NCBI RefSeq assembly: GCF_003151255.1
Contig: NZ_CP029481.1
Coordinates: forward strand, 1,860,001 to 1,924,000
Direction of reading: 5' to 3'
DNA length: 64,000 bases
Source of the DNA: Microvirga sp. 17 mud 1-3
GTDB taxonomy: Bacteria > Pseudomonadota > Alphaproteobacteria > Rhizobiales > Beijerinckiaceae
This document shows positions 46,689 to 55,769 of the stretch, piece after piece (position 1 is the stretch's first letter; every line of letters begins with the position of its first letter). The position numbers and the translations under genes were made by a program. Under the pieces are notes generated by a model that was not told the origin of the DNA, did not search any database, and worked only from the letters and a program-made list of their open reading frames with translations.

Positions 46689-49403
46689 TTAGTGGCCGCT
46701 CAGGACCGATTTCGCCTTGGACCACCAGCCCGCGCGCTTCGGGCGGTCCGGATCGGGGGGCGTGAGAACCACGGCGACAGGCTCGGGTTCGGGAACAACA
46801 GGCTGCGGTTCGGGCTCATGTGCCTCTTCGGCCGGAGTGGCCGGAGCCGCAATCCCGTTCGATACGCCGCTCTGCGGCGCGGCCTCTTCCGGCTCAGCCG
46901 AGGCGGCCTCGGCCATGGTGGGCTCGGTCGGGCGTGCCTCGCCGGCTTCGCCGCTCTCGCCATCCTGGGGCGCTACGAAGCCTTCCTCCATGGCGAACTC
47001 GACCGTTTCGTCCCGACCACGTCCGCGCCCGCCACGCCGGCCTCTGCGCCGGCGGCGGCCATGGCGCTCGTCTGCGCCGTCTTCGGACCCGGAGATCTCC
47101 TGGGCGGCGCTGCCTTCGGCTTCGGCGCCTTCAATCTCCTCGCCTTCTTCAGCGTCTTCGGCAGAGGCCGCGCCTTCGTGGGCCTCGTCCTCGCCATGAT
47201 GCTCGGCCCGGACGCCGTCCCGGTCACGGCCGCGCCGACGCCGACGGCGCCGACGACGGCGGCCATTGCCTTCGCCTTCCTCGCCGCCCCGCTCCTCGTC
47301 GGCATGGGCCTCTTCCGTCCCCTCGTCCTCGTCGGTCGAAACCTCGACCTCGACCTCGGCTTCCTCCTCCAGCTCGTCGGCCGGCATGATCGCATCGATC
47401 TGGATGCCGGTGGCGGCGGATTTATGCTCCAGGCGCAGGGCAGGCTCGCCCCGGTCAATGGCATAGGTGGTCGTGCCCATCATGGTCTCGTCGGCCACGA
47501 TGGTGATTGCGACGCCGAAGCGATTTTCCAGCTCACGCAGGTGAATGCGCTTCTGGTTCAGGATATAGAACGCAGCCTCCATCCGGGTGCGGACGGTGAG
47601 GTTGTAGCCCGCATTCTTGATGAGCGTCTCTTCGATGGAGCGCAGCACGTGCAGAGCCACGGAGGGCGTGGACCGCACGAAGCCGGTGCCGGCGCAATGC
47701 TGACAGGGGACGGAGGACGATTCCAGCACGCCCGTGCGGATGCGCTGGCGCGACATCTCCAGCAGCCCGAAGGGCGAGATGCGGCCCACCTGAATGCGGG
47801 CGCGGTCGTTCTTCAGGCACTCGTTGAGCTTCTTCTCGACGGCGCGGTTGTTGCGCTTCTCCTCCATGTCGATGAAGTCGATCACCACCAGGCCGGCGAG
47901 GTCGCGCAGGCGAAGCTGCCGGGCGATCTCCTCGGCGGCCTCGAGGTTAGTGCGAAGCGCCGTATCCTCGATGTTGTGCTCGCGGGTGGAACGGCCGGAA
48001 TTCACGTCGATGGAGACGAGGGCTTCCGTCGGGTTGATGACGAGATAGCCGCCCGATTTCAGGGTGACGTGGTTGGAGAACATGGCGTCGAGCTGGGCCT
48101 CCACGCCGTATTTGGCGAAGAGCGGCTGCGGCTCGCGGTAGGGTTTGACGATCTTGGCATGGCTCGGCATGAGCATGCGCATGAAGTCCTTCGCCTCGCG
48201 ATAGCCGTCGTCGCCTGAGACCAGGATGTCGTCGATATCCTTGTTATAGAGGTCCCGGATGGCGCGCTTGATAAGCGAGCCTTCCTCATAGACGAGGGCA
48301 GGAGCCGAGGAGCTGAGCGTCAGTTCGCGCACGCTCTCCCAGAGACGCATCAGATATTCGTAGTCACGCTTGATCTCGGGCTTCGTGCGGGAAGCGCCGG
48401 CCGTGCGCAGGATGATGCCCATTCCTTCCGGCACTGCCAGATCCTGGGCGATCTCCTTCAGGCGCTTGCGGTCGGCCGCATTGGTGATCTTGCGGGAAAT
48501 GCCGCCGCCGCGTCCGGTATTCGGCATGAGAACCGAATAGCGGCCGGCAAGCGAGAGATAGGTGGTGAGAGCTGCGCCCTTGTTGCCGCGCTCTTCCTTC
48601 ACGACCTGGACCAGGAGGATCTGGCGGCGCTTGATGACTTCCTGGATCTTGTACTGCTTGCGCGGGGTGCGGGGGCGCTGGGGAACGTCCTCCATGGCAT
48701 CGCCGCCACCGAGCTGCTCGACTGTATCGTCGTGCTCATGGTCGTCATGATCATGGTCGTCTTCATGGTCATGGTCGTCGTGGCTGTCGTCCTCGCCGCC
48801 CTCTGCCTCGGCAGCGGCGTCAGCCTCGCCGGACGAGGCCTGGACGACTTCGGCACCCTCGTCGGCGGTCTCCTGCGCGACTTCCAGTCCAGCCTCACCC
48901 TCCGGCTCCCCATCGCTCCGCGGAGCTTCGGCGGCTTCGGACACGGCAGACGCTTCACCCGCCTGTCCCTCTGCCTCTTCGCCGCCGGTCTCAGGAGCGG
49001 CGGATTCCCCCGCCTCGACCTCTGAGGACGACACGGCCTCGTCGGGCCGGGCGCGCTTGGCGGAGGAGCGGCGGCGCCGGCTGCGACGCTCTTCCTCGAG
49101 CTCTTCCTCCCGCTGCGCTTCCGCCTCGGCCTCGAGAAGGGCCATGCGATCCGCGACCGGGATCTGGTAATAATCGGGGTGGATTTCGCTGAAGGCCAGG
49201 AAACCGTGGCGGTTTCCGCCATATTCGACGAAGGCGGCCTGGAGGGAGGGTTCGACCCTCGTGACCTTCGCCAGATAGATATTGCCTCGCAGCTGCTTCC
49301 GGTTAGCGGATTCGAAGTCGAATTCTTCGACCTTTTGACCACGCACCACCACGACCCGGGTTTCTTCCGGGTGGGAGGCATCGATGAGCATCTTGTTTGC
49401 CAT
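46689..49403 (-). CDS. rne: Ribonuclease E/G family endoribonuclease
   Basis: RNase E starts most mRNA decay and processes rRNA. The 904-residue protein begins MANKMLIDASHPEETRVVVV. The S1 domain (about 35-300) is interrupted by a 160-residue acidic insertion at about 87-249, with an Asp/His tract at 205-227 (DDHDHEDDHDHDDHEHDD). Then come the RNase-H-like and DNase-I-like catalytic parts with Asp in LVSIDVNSGRSTRE and VVIDFIDM, the zinc-link VPCQHCAGTGFV and the small domain. The C-terminal scaffold from about 660 is Arg-rich and acidic (GRRRRRRRRRRGRDRDG), typical of RNA and partner binding. It has a 600-bp upstream region. The terminator is shared. Confidence 0.94.
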   Translation of the reverse strand: MANKMLIDASHPEETRVVVVRGQKVEEFDFESANRKQLRGNIYLAKVTRVEPSLQAAFVEYGGNRHGFLAFSEIHPDYYQIPVADRMALLEAEAEAQREEELEEERRSRRRRSSAKRARPDEAVSSSEVEAGESAAPETGGEEAEGQAGEASAVSEAAEAPRSDGEPEGEAGLEVAQETADEGAEVVQASSGEADAAAEAEGGEDDSHDDHDHEDDHDHDDHEHDDTVEQLGGGDAMEDVPQRPRTPRKQYKIQEVIKRRQILLVQVVKEERGNKGAALTTYLSLAGRYSVLMPNTGRGGGISRKITNAADRKRLKEIAQDLAVPEGMGIILRTAGASRTKPEIKRDYEYLMRLWESVRELTLSSSAPALVYEEGSLIKRAIRDLYNKDIDDILVSGDDGYREAKDFMRMLMPSHAKIVKPYREPQPLFAKYGVEAQLDAMFSNHVTLKSGGYLVINPTEALVSIDVNSGRSTREHNIEDTALRTNLEAAEEIARQLRLRDLAGLVVIDFIDMEEKRNNRAVEKKLNECLKNDRARIQVGRISPFGLLEMSRQRIRTGVLESSSVPCQHCAGTGFVRSTPSVALHVLRSIEETLIKNAGYNLTVRTRMEAAFYILNQKRIHLRELENRFGVAITIVADETMMGTTTYAIDRGEPALRLEHKSAATGIQIDAIMPADELEEEAEVEVEVSTDEDEGTEEAHADEERGGEEGEGNGRRRRRRRRRRGRDRDGVRAEHHGEDEAHEGAASAEDAEEGEEIEGAEAEGSAAQEISGSEDGADERHGRRRRRGRRGGRGRGRDETVEFAMEEGFVAPQDGESGEAGEARPTEPTMAEAASAEPEEAAPQSGVSNGIAAPATPAEEAHEPEPQPVVPEPEPVAVVLTPPDPDRPKRAGWWSKAKSVLSGH

Positions 49404-50008
49404 GTTGAACTCTCGACATGGCGACCGAGGGCAGAGCCTGAGGCAGAAGCCGCACTGAGGGCGGACGGCCTCGCCGCCTTAGGGGGCGGCGGGCTGACAT
49501 TGCGTTCGGATTGCGTTCGGTCGCCATCGTGCGCCTCACAGGGGCGCATTCTGGGTTAAACGGGGCCGAGGCCATGCCGGATTGAGCGGAGCATGGGGCG
49601 CGAAACGGTTCGCGCGCATCAAACGGTGCCGGGACGAGAGTCAGAACTGACTTCGCTTGCGCAACCATTCAACGACGGCCCTTTCGAAATCGATGAGCCA
49701 GTTTGGGCTGGCCACCGGGCATATAAGGCGAAATCATCGCCATCTGAGCCTGTCCGCGAGCCTGTCGAGGATGGCGAAGGGGCCGGCGGATCGGTCAACA
49801 CAACCGTCTCCACGGACACTCCGCCAGAATCGGCCATGCCGGACGGGATCGTCATCATTACAGATCGAATGATGCGTTTGGCAAGGTGCTGAGACACTGT
49901 GTCATCGTTGCAACATCAACGAAACATTAATGCCTTAATGATGAGGTTTCATTAACGAAACACCGACTATGGGGGTAGGAGGGGCGCTCGAACCTGCCGG
50001 CGGTCGGA
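49404..50008. other. Long intergenic region between rne and amiC
   Basis: About 600 bp with two accidental open frames on opposite strands (about 49.6-49.9 kb) that lack ribosome binding sites. On the minus strand it would be a long rne leader, as expected for an autoregulated RNase E mRNA. Around 49.92-49.96 kb an AT-rich stretch has TTAATGA (49935-49941) facing TCATTAA (49949-49955) and repeated AACGAAAC, probably the amiC promoter region. Confidence 0.5.
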
Positions 50009-51256
50009 ATGCTCATGACGCGCTACATACGCCTTTTCTGCCTCCTCGCGGCGGCCGCGCTCCTCGCGGCCGCGCCCGATGGCGCGCGGGCGGTCGGTGG
50101 GGCGCAGGCCGGTACGGCGGTGGTTGCGGCCGACGTCGCGGTCGAGGCCGAAGCGGGGCGGACCCGCTTCAAGATCAGCCTTTCCCGGGAAGTCACCATT
50201 CAGACCCACGTGATGGAGCGGCCGGACCGCCTGATCGTCGACCTGCCCGAGGTGGCCTTCCATCTGCCGCCGGAGAGCGGCCGAAAGGCGACAGGTCTCG
50301 TCTCATCCTTCCGGTACGGTCTCTTTGCGCCCGGGCGCTCGCGGATGGTAATGGATCTGGCCCAGCCGGCGGTGGTCTCGGCGATCCGGACCGAGCCGGG
50401 CGCCTTTGGCGGCGCGGTCGTACTGGTGATCGAGCTGAGCCGGGCCGACCGGGAGGAGTTCCGCAAGGCCGCGGCCCTGAGCGCCGCCTCCTCGTCGAAC
50501 CAGGCCGGGGAGGGCGCCGATACTGCCCAGGCACCCAAGGATAACCGTCCCGTCATCGTGATCGACCCCGGCCACGGGGGCATCGATCCCGGCGCGAACG
50601 CTCTCACGGGCGCTTACGAGAAGGACATCGTCCTCGCTTTCGCCCAGGCCCTAAAGAAAAAGCTTGAGGCCAAAGGGCTTTATCGCGTGGTCCTCACCCG
50701 GGACCAGGATGTGTTCATCTCCCTTGGGGACCGGGTACGGGCTGCCCGCGCGGCCCGTGCGGACCTCTTCATCTCGGTCCACGCGGATTCCATCTCGGGT
50801 GGCCAGGAGGTGCGCGGGCTCACGGTCTATACGGGCTCGGAGCGAGCCTCGGACGCGGATTCGGCCCAACTGGCGGACCGAGAGAACAAGGCCGATGCCG
50901 CAGCCGGAATCGACGTGGGTGACGGGCCGGACGAGGTCATGGACATCCTCCAGGACCTTACCCTGCGCGAGACACGGAGCTTCTCCCACCGTTTCGCCGG
51001 CAGCCTCGTCGGGGAACTCGAGTCCATTGCCCGCTTGAACAAGAACCCCCGCCGGGAGGCCGGCTTCCGGGTTCTTCGGGCCTATGACGTCCCGTCGGTA
51101 CTGGTGGAGTTGGGCTATCTGTCCAGCCGTCAGGATCTCGACCTGCTCATGTCAGAGGAGTGGCGCGGCAAGGCGACCGGAGCCATGACGGCAGCGGTGG
51201 ACCGCTTCTTTGCAACCAGGCTCGCCCGCCAAGGCGCTGCCGCAGTTTTACCATAG
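50009..51256 (+). CDS. amiC: N-acetylmuramoyl-L-alanine amidase (AmiC-type)
   Basis: A 415-residue periplasmic amidase that cuts peptide stems from glycan chains during cell separation. The signal peptide is about residues 1-29 (FCLLAAAALLAAAPDGARA). An AMIN domain for septal targeting covers about 45-150 (ADVAVEAEAGRTRFKISLSR). The zinc-dependent Amidase_3 domain covers about 185-410: VIVIDPGHGGIDPGAN (first His ligand), Glu in AYEKDIVLAF, the DLFISVHADSI His, and the catalytic Glu in VPSVLVELGYLS. The start could also be the ATG at 50015. It lies 144 bp upstream of mrcA in the same direction, a common pairing in Hyphomicrobiales. Confidence 0.94.
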   Translation: MLMTRYIRLFCLLAAAALLAAAPDGARAVGGAQAGTAVVAADVAVEAEAGRTRFKISLSREVTIQTHVMERPDRLIVDLPEVAFHLPPESGRKATGLVSSFRYGLFAPGRSRMVMDLAQPAVVSAIRTEPGAFGGAVVLVIELSRADREEFRKAAALSAASSSNQAGEGADTAQAPKDNRPVIVIDPGHGGIDPGANALTGAYEKDIVLAFAQALKKKLEAKGLYRVVLTRDQDVFISLGDRVRAARAARADLFISVHADSISGGQEVRGLTVYTGSERASDADSAQLADRENKADAAAGIDVGDGPDEVMDILQDLTLRETRSFSHRFAGSLVGELESIARLNKNPRREAGFRVLRAYDVPSVLVELGYLSSRQDLDLLMSEEWRGKATGAMTAAVDRFFATRLARQGAAAVLP

Positions 51257-51400
51257 AAACGGTGTGGATACCGATGGCGGGAGCGTGATTCCTCGGGTAA
51301 CAGGGCTGTCGGGCTAGATGCGCCGGCCGCCGGGGGCGGGGACAGCGTTGCAGTTCAGATTTGTGAGGCGCCGGGTGCGCCGGGAACGGAATACTTTCGG

Positions 51401-53824
51401 ATGCGCTTCGTCCTACGATTCTTCGGGTTTCTCTTCAGCGTCGGGGCGATCGTCTTCCTGATCGGCGCCCTTGGCCTGGCCTATGGATACTGGACCTTCT
51501 CGAAGGACCTTCCCGACCACGCGCAGCTTGCCAATTACGAGCCGCCGGTCATGACCCGGGTCCATGCGACGGACGGCAGCCTGATCGCCGAGTATGCTCG
51601 CGAGCGGCGCCTCTATGTCCCGATCCAGGCCATTCCGAAACTCGTCGTCTCGGCCTTCCTGTCGGCCGAAGACAAGAATTTCTACAAGCATGCCGGTATC
51701 GACCCCGAAGGAATCGTCCGTGCCGTCGTCGCCAACTTGCGCTCCGGCGGCAAGCGCGAGCAGGGCGCCTCGACGATTACCCAGCAGGTGGCGAAGAACT
51801 TCTTGCTCACCAACGAGCGGACCTACGAGCGCAAGATCCGAGAGGCGCTCCTGGCCCTGAAGATCGAGACGACCTTCTCGAAGGACAAGATCCTCGAACT
51901 GTATCTCAACGAGATATATCTCGGCCTCGGCAATTATGGCATCGCGGCCGCCGCGCTGAACTACTTCGGCAAATCCGTGCACGAGCTCAGCATCGCCGAG
52001 GTCGCATATATGGCGGCCCTGCCGAAAGCGCCCAACAACTACCATCCCTTCCGCCAACGCCAGGCCGCTCTCGACCGGCGCAACTGGGTGATCGACCGGA
52101 TGGTCGAGAACGGCTACATCACCCGCGAGGCGGGCGATGCGGCCAAGAAAGAGCCGCTCAACGTCAACCCGCGGGTCGTCTCTCCCAACAGCATCGCGTC
52201 TGGCTATTTCGCCGAGGGCGTGCGCCGCGACATTGCCGAGCGCTATGGGGAAGAGACCCTCTACGAGGGCGGCCTCGTCATCCGCGCGACCCTCGACCCT
52301 CAGATGCAAGCCATGGCCCGCAAGGCCCTCGTGGACGGTCTTGTGCGCTTCGACCAGGCCCGTGGCTGGCGCGGCGCGCCGCAGAAGCTGGATCTCGCCG
52401 GCCGCGAATGGGGCCTTGCCCTTGCGGAAGTTCCTTCGCTCGGAGACGTGCAGCCCTGGCGCATGGCCGTGGTTCTGGAGGTTTCCGGCGGGCGGGCGCG
52501 CATCGGCCTCCAGCCCCGCAAGGACGCGGCTGGCCGTGTCGTCCCGGAGCGCGAGACCGGTATCATCGCGGCTGAGGGCGTGAAATGGACCCGCCGCACC
52601 GTCGACAAGGCGCTCTCGCCCGGCGACGTGGTCTATGTTGACCCCCTGGAGGGCAAGGACGACCAGTTCCGGCTCCGCCAGATCCCGGAGATCTCAGGCG
52701 CCATCGTGGCCATGGACCCCTATACGGGCCGCGTGCTCGCGATGGTGGGCGGCTTCTCGTTCGACCAGAGTGAGTTCAACCGCGCCAACCAGGCCATGCG
52801 CCAGCCTGGCTCCTCGTTCAAGCCGATCGTGTATGCGACGGCCCTGGACAAGGGCTATACGCCCTCGAGTCAGATCCTCGACGCGCCCTTCGTCCTCGAC
52901 ATGGGCCCCGGCCAGGCTGCCTGGGCGCCGTCCAACTATGACGGCAAGTCCGCGGGCCTGCGCACTCTGCGCTATGGGATCGAGCATTCCAAGAACCTCA
53001 TGACGGTCCGGCTCGCCAACGAGGTCGGGATGCCGACGATTGCCGAATATGCCCGTCGTTTCGGCGTCTATGACGACATGCTGCCACTGCTGTCCATGTC
53101 CCTTGGGGCGGGCGAGACGACCGTCATGCGCATGACCGCGGCCTATTCCATGTTCGTCAATGGTGGCCGGCGTATCAAGCCGACCCTGATTGATCGGATC
53201 CAGGACCGCAACGGGCGCACGATCTACCGCCATGACGGCCGAAAGTGCGATGGCTGCGATGCCGCGCAGTGGGACGGCGGCGGGCCGCCGAAACTGACGG
53301 ACGACCGCGAGCAGGTTCTCGACCCCCTCACGGCCTACCAGATGACCTCGATCCTCGAGGGCGTTGTCCAGCGCGGCACGGCCCAATCCGTCAAGGCGGT
53401 CGGCAAGCCGGTGGCTGGCAAGACTGGCACGACCAACGACGCGAAGGATGTGTGGTTTGTCGGCTTCTCGCCCGATCTCGCCGTGGGCGTGTTCCTGGGC
53501 TACGACAAGCCGCAATCTCTCGGCAACGCGGCGACGGCCGGGCAATATGCGGCGCCGGTTTTCCGCGATTTCATGCAGATGGCCCTCAAGGATAAGCCCG
53601 CGACGCCGTTCCGCGTGCCGGCAGGGATCAAGCTCATCCGCGTCAATGCCTCCACGGGCACCCGCGCCGGGTCCGGTGAGGGCGGTGGCGTCATTGTCGA
53701 GGCGTTCAAGCCCGGTACCGGCCCGCCCGAATCCTACGTCCCGCCTGACGTGGATGTACCTCAGGCCGAAATCTCGCCGGAAGCCCAGCGGGCCGTCGGG
53801 GTCGGCATCGGCGGATTGTACTGA
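51401..53824 (+). CDS. mrcA: Penicillin-binding protein 1A
   Basis: An 807-residue bifunctional peptidoglycan synthase of the inner membrane. One membrane anchor is at about residues 8-31 (GFLFSVGAIVFLIGALGLAY). The glycosyltransferase (GT51) domain has AEDKNFYKHAGIDPEGIVRA (catalytic Glu, about 88-107), GASTITQQVAKNFLLTNERT and KILELYLNEIYLGLGNYGIA. An OB-like insert lies between about 320 and 420. The transpeptidase has SxxK in QPGSSFKPIVYATALDKG, SxN in IEHSKNLMTVRLANEVG and KTGT in VAGKTGTTNDAKDVW. The C-terminal tail is Gly/Pro-rich. It forms an operon-like pair with amiC and ends in a hairpin before prfB. Confidence 0.96.
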   Translation: MRFVLRFFGFLFSVGAIVFLIGALGLAYGYWTFSKDLPDHAQLANYEPPVMTRVHATDGSLIAEYARERRLYVPIQAIPKLVVSAFLSAEDKNFYKHAGIDPEGIVRAVVANLRSGGKREQGASTITQQVAKNFLLTNERTYERKIREALLALKIETTFSKDKILELYLNEIYLGLGNYGIAAAALNYFGKSVHELSIAEVAYMAALPKAPNNYHPFRQRQAALDRRNWVIDRMVENGYITREAGDAAKKEPLNVNPRVVSPNSIASGYFAEGVRRDIAERYGEETLYEGGLVIRATLDPQMQAMARKALVDGLVRFDQARGWRGAPQKLDLAGREWGLALAEVPSLGDVQPWRMAVVLEVSGGRARIGLQPRKDAAGRVVPERETGIIAAEGVKWTRRTVDKALSPGDVVYVDPLEGKDDQFRLRQIPEISGAIVAMDPYTGRVLAMVGGFSFDQSEFNRANQAMRQPGSSFKPIVYATALDKGYTPSSQILDAPFVLDMGPGQAAWAPSNYDGKSAGLRTLRYGIEHSKNLMTVRLANEVGMPTIAEYARRFGVYDDMLPLLSMSLGAGETTVMRMTAAYSMFVNGGRRIKPTLIDRIQDRNGRTIYRHDGRKCDGCDAAQWDGGGPPKLTDDREQVLDPLTAYQMTSILEGVVQRGTAQSVKAVGKPVAGKTGTTNDAKDVWFVGFSPDLAVGVFLGYDKPQSLGNAATAGQYAAPVFRDFMQMALKDKPATPFRVPAGIKLIRVNASTGTRAGSGEGGGVIVEAFKPGTGPPESYVPPDVDVPQAEISPEAQRAVGVGIGGLY

Positions 53825-53851
53825 CGGCTCTCGCTCCCCATATCGTCTGTA

Positions 53852-53894
53852 CTCCACGGAGAACGGCGGCCCATTTGGCCCGCCCGCCGTGGAG
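53852..53894 (+). terminator. Hairpin between mrcA and prfB
   Basis: CTCCACGG (53852-53859) pairs with CCGTGGAG (53887-53894), with an inner imperfect GGCGGCC/GGCCCGCC stem. TTCCTTT follows. Probably terminates mrcA transcription and so leaves prfB with its own promoter. Confidence 0.6.
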
Positions 53895-53962
53895 TTCCTT
53901 TACATGCTGCGGTGCTCCCCTTAAGACACCGCGCAATCGTGGCACGAAGCTCAAGTGAGAAA

Positions 53963-55091
53963 ATGCGCGCCGAAATCGAGCACCTCGTAGAAGAGACCAA
54001 GCAGTCAGTCGGGCTGCTGAGGAGGCATCTTTGACTGGGATAATGCCCAGCGACGCCTCGCAGAACTGAACGCCAACGCTGAGAATCCGGATTTCTGGAA
54101 CGATGCGGACGCCGCGCAGAAGATCATGCGCGAGCGAACCAGCCTCGAAGACCAGATCACGGCCATCAAGCGCCTCGAGCAGGAGCTCGAAGACGCGATC
54201 ACGCTGATCGAGCTCGGTGAGGCCGAGGATGACGAAGGCACGATCGGCGAGGGCGAGGAGCAGATCCGCGCCCTGCAGGCCGAGGCAGCCCGCCGTCAGG
54301 TCGAGACGCTCCTGTCCGGCGAGGCGGATGGAAACGACACCTATCTGGAGGTTCATTCAGGCGCCGGCGGCACGGAAAGCCAGGATTGGGCCTCCATGCT
54401 CCAGCGCATGTATGCCCGCTGGGCCGAGCGGCGGAAGTACAAGGTCGAGCTCCTGGAAGTGACCGACGGCGAGGAGGCGGGCATCAAGAGCGCCACCCTG
54501 CTCATCAAGGGTCACAACGCCTATGGCTGGCTCAAGACCGAATCCGGCGTGCACCGGCTCGTGCGAATCTCGCCCTACGATTCGAATGCCCGCCGCCACA
54601 CCAGCTTCGCGTCCGTGTGGGTCTATCCGGTGGTGGACGACCGCATCAACATCGAGATCAAGGAATCCGACTGCCGCATCGATACGTTCCGGTCATCGGG
54701 CGCAGGCGGCCAGCACGTGAACACGACCGACTCGGCGGTGCGCATCACGCACATCCCGAGCGGCATTGTGGTGGCCTGTCAGCAGGAGCGTTCCCAGCAC
54801 AAGAACCGGGCGACCGCCTGGAACATGCTGCGCGCCCGTCTCTATGAAGCCGAGCTGAAGAAGCGTGAGGAGAAAGCCAACGCTGAGGCCGCCGCCAAGA
54901 CCGATATCGGCTGGGGCCACCAGATCCGCTCCTATGTGCTGCAGCCCTACCAGATGGTGAAGGACCTGCGCACCGGCGCTCAATCCACGAGCCCGCAGGA
55001 CGTGCTCGACGGCGACCTCGATCCGTTCATGGAGGCCTCTCTGGCTCAGCGGGTCTATGGAGGCGAGGCCGAGGTGGAAGACATCGACTAA
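53963..55091 (+). CDS. prfB: Peptide chain release factor 2 (programmed +1 frameshift)
   Basis: RF2 ends translation at UGA and UAA. The gene starts at ATG 53963 ([20 protein letters not shown]), meets an in-frame TGA at 54032 after 23 codons, and continues in the +1 frame as [20 protein letters not shown] to 55091, giving 375 residues. The recoding site is described separately. The N-terminal helical domain, the codon-recognition loop [13 protein letters not shown] (the RF2 tripeptide SPF appears as SPY), and the catalytic GGQ in [20 protein letters not shown] are present. Starting at an internal ATG such as 54126 would miss the N-terminal domain. It converges on bcp with a hairpin between them. 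Confidence 0.96.
54020..54035 (+). promoter_or_regulatory. prfB programmed frameshift site
   Basis: AGGAGG (54020-54025), 3 bp, then CTT-TGA-C (54029-54035). In E. coli prfB, a Shine-Dalgarno-like element just before CUU-UGA-C pushes ribosomes +1 when RF2 is scarce, an autoregulatory switch. The same parts and spacing are here. Confidence 0.96.
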
Positions 55092-55097
55092 CGGTTC

Positions 55098-55129
55098 CTC
55101 ATGGGCCGCCGTTCTCGGCGGCCCATGAG
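55098..55129. terminator. Hairpin between prfB and bcp
   Basis: CTCATGGGCCGCC (55098-55110) pairs perfectly with GGCGGCCCATGAG (55117-55129) around a 6-base loop. No T-tract. It separates two convergent genes. Confidence 0.8.
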
Positions 55130-55151
55130 CCTATAAGAAGCCCAGCTCAGC

Positions 55152-55616
55152 TCAAAGCGCTCGTGCGGCTTCCAGCACTTCCTCTGCGTGGCCGGGCACC
55201 TTCACCTTCGGCCAGATCCGCGCGATCGTACCGTCCCGGTCGATGAGGATCGTTGTGCGCTCTACGCCCATATATTTGCGGCCATACATGCTTTTCTCGA
55301 CCCAGACGCCGTAGGCTTCCAGCATGTCCTTTCCCTCGTCCGACGCGAGAGGGAAATCGAGGCCGTATTTGGCTCGGAATTTATCGTGGCTCTTCAGGCT
55401 GTCGGGCGAGATTCCGATAATCTCCGTATCGGCCGCCTCAAAGTCCTTACGGAGAGACTGGAACGCCTGGGCCTCCAGGGTGCAGCCGCTCGTATCGTCC
55501 TTCGGATAGAAATAGAGCACGACTTTCCGGCCCTTGAGCCCGTCCAAACTAATCTGGCGGCCGTCCGTCGCAGGTAGAGAGAAAGAAGGAGCCGGTGCCC
55601 CTGTCGTCAACGTCAT
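55152..55616 (-). CDS. bcp: Thioredoxin-dependent peroxiredoxin, Bcp-type
   Basis: Bcp peroxiredoxins reduce hydrogen peroxide and alkyl peroxides using thioredoxin. The 154-residue protein starts MTLTTGAPAPSFSLPATDGR, with AAGGAAGG upstream of the ATG at 55616. The peroxidatic Cys is in YFYPKDDTSGCTLEAQAFQS (about residues 34-53, Cys44). The E. coli Bcp partner Cys five residues on is replaced by Gln here, so this is probably a one-Cys or atypical enzyme. Further family blocks are IIGISPDSLKSHDKF, FPLASDEGKDMLEAYGVW and YMGVERTTILIDRDGTIARI. It is cytosolic. The upstream region is shared with the AsmA-like gene. Confidence 0.93.
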   Translation of the reverse strand: MTLTTGAPAPSFSLPATDGRQISLDGLKGRKVVLYFYPKDDTSGCTLEAQAFQSLRKDFEAADTEIIGISPDSLKSHDKFRAKYGLDFPLASDEGKDMLEAYGVWVEKSMYGRKYMGVERTTILIDRDGTIARIWPKVKVPGHAEEVLEAARAL

Positions 55617-55769
55617 CGCTCGCCTTCCTTTCGTCGGAATGTGATGGTTGGACACGCCTGCGCTGGCTGCAAGAGATGGTCGCGACAGACGCATAAGAGC
55701 GTTAAGGTCCCATTTGATTCCCGCATCCCGCTCAAGAGTTCAAGATCCGGACCGCCGACGAACACGAGT

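Noticed and set aside
49593..49897. Overlapping open frames on both strands between rne and amiC
   Set aside because: Neither has a ribosome binding site or natural protein composition, and they are each other's shadows.
49927..49956. Possible CtrA sites upstream of amiC
   Set aside because: TTAA motifs are present, but their spacings (4 and 13 bp) do not match TTAA-N7-TTAA.
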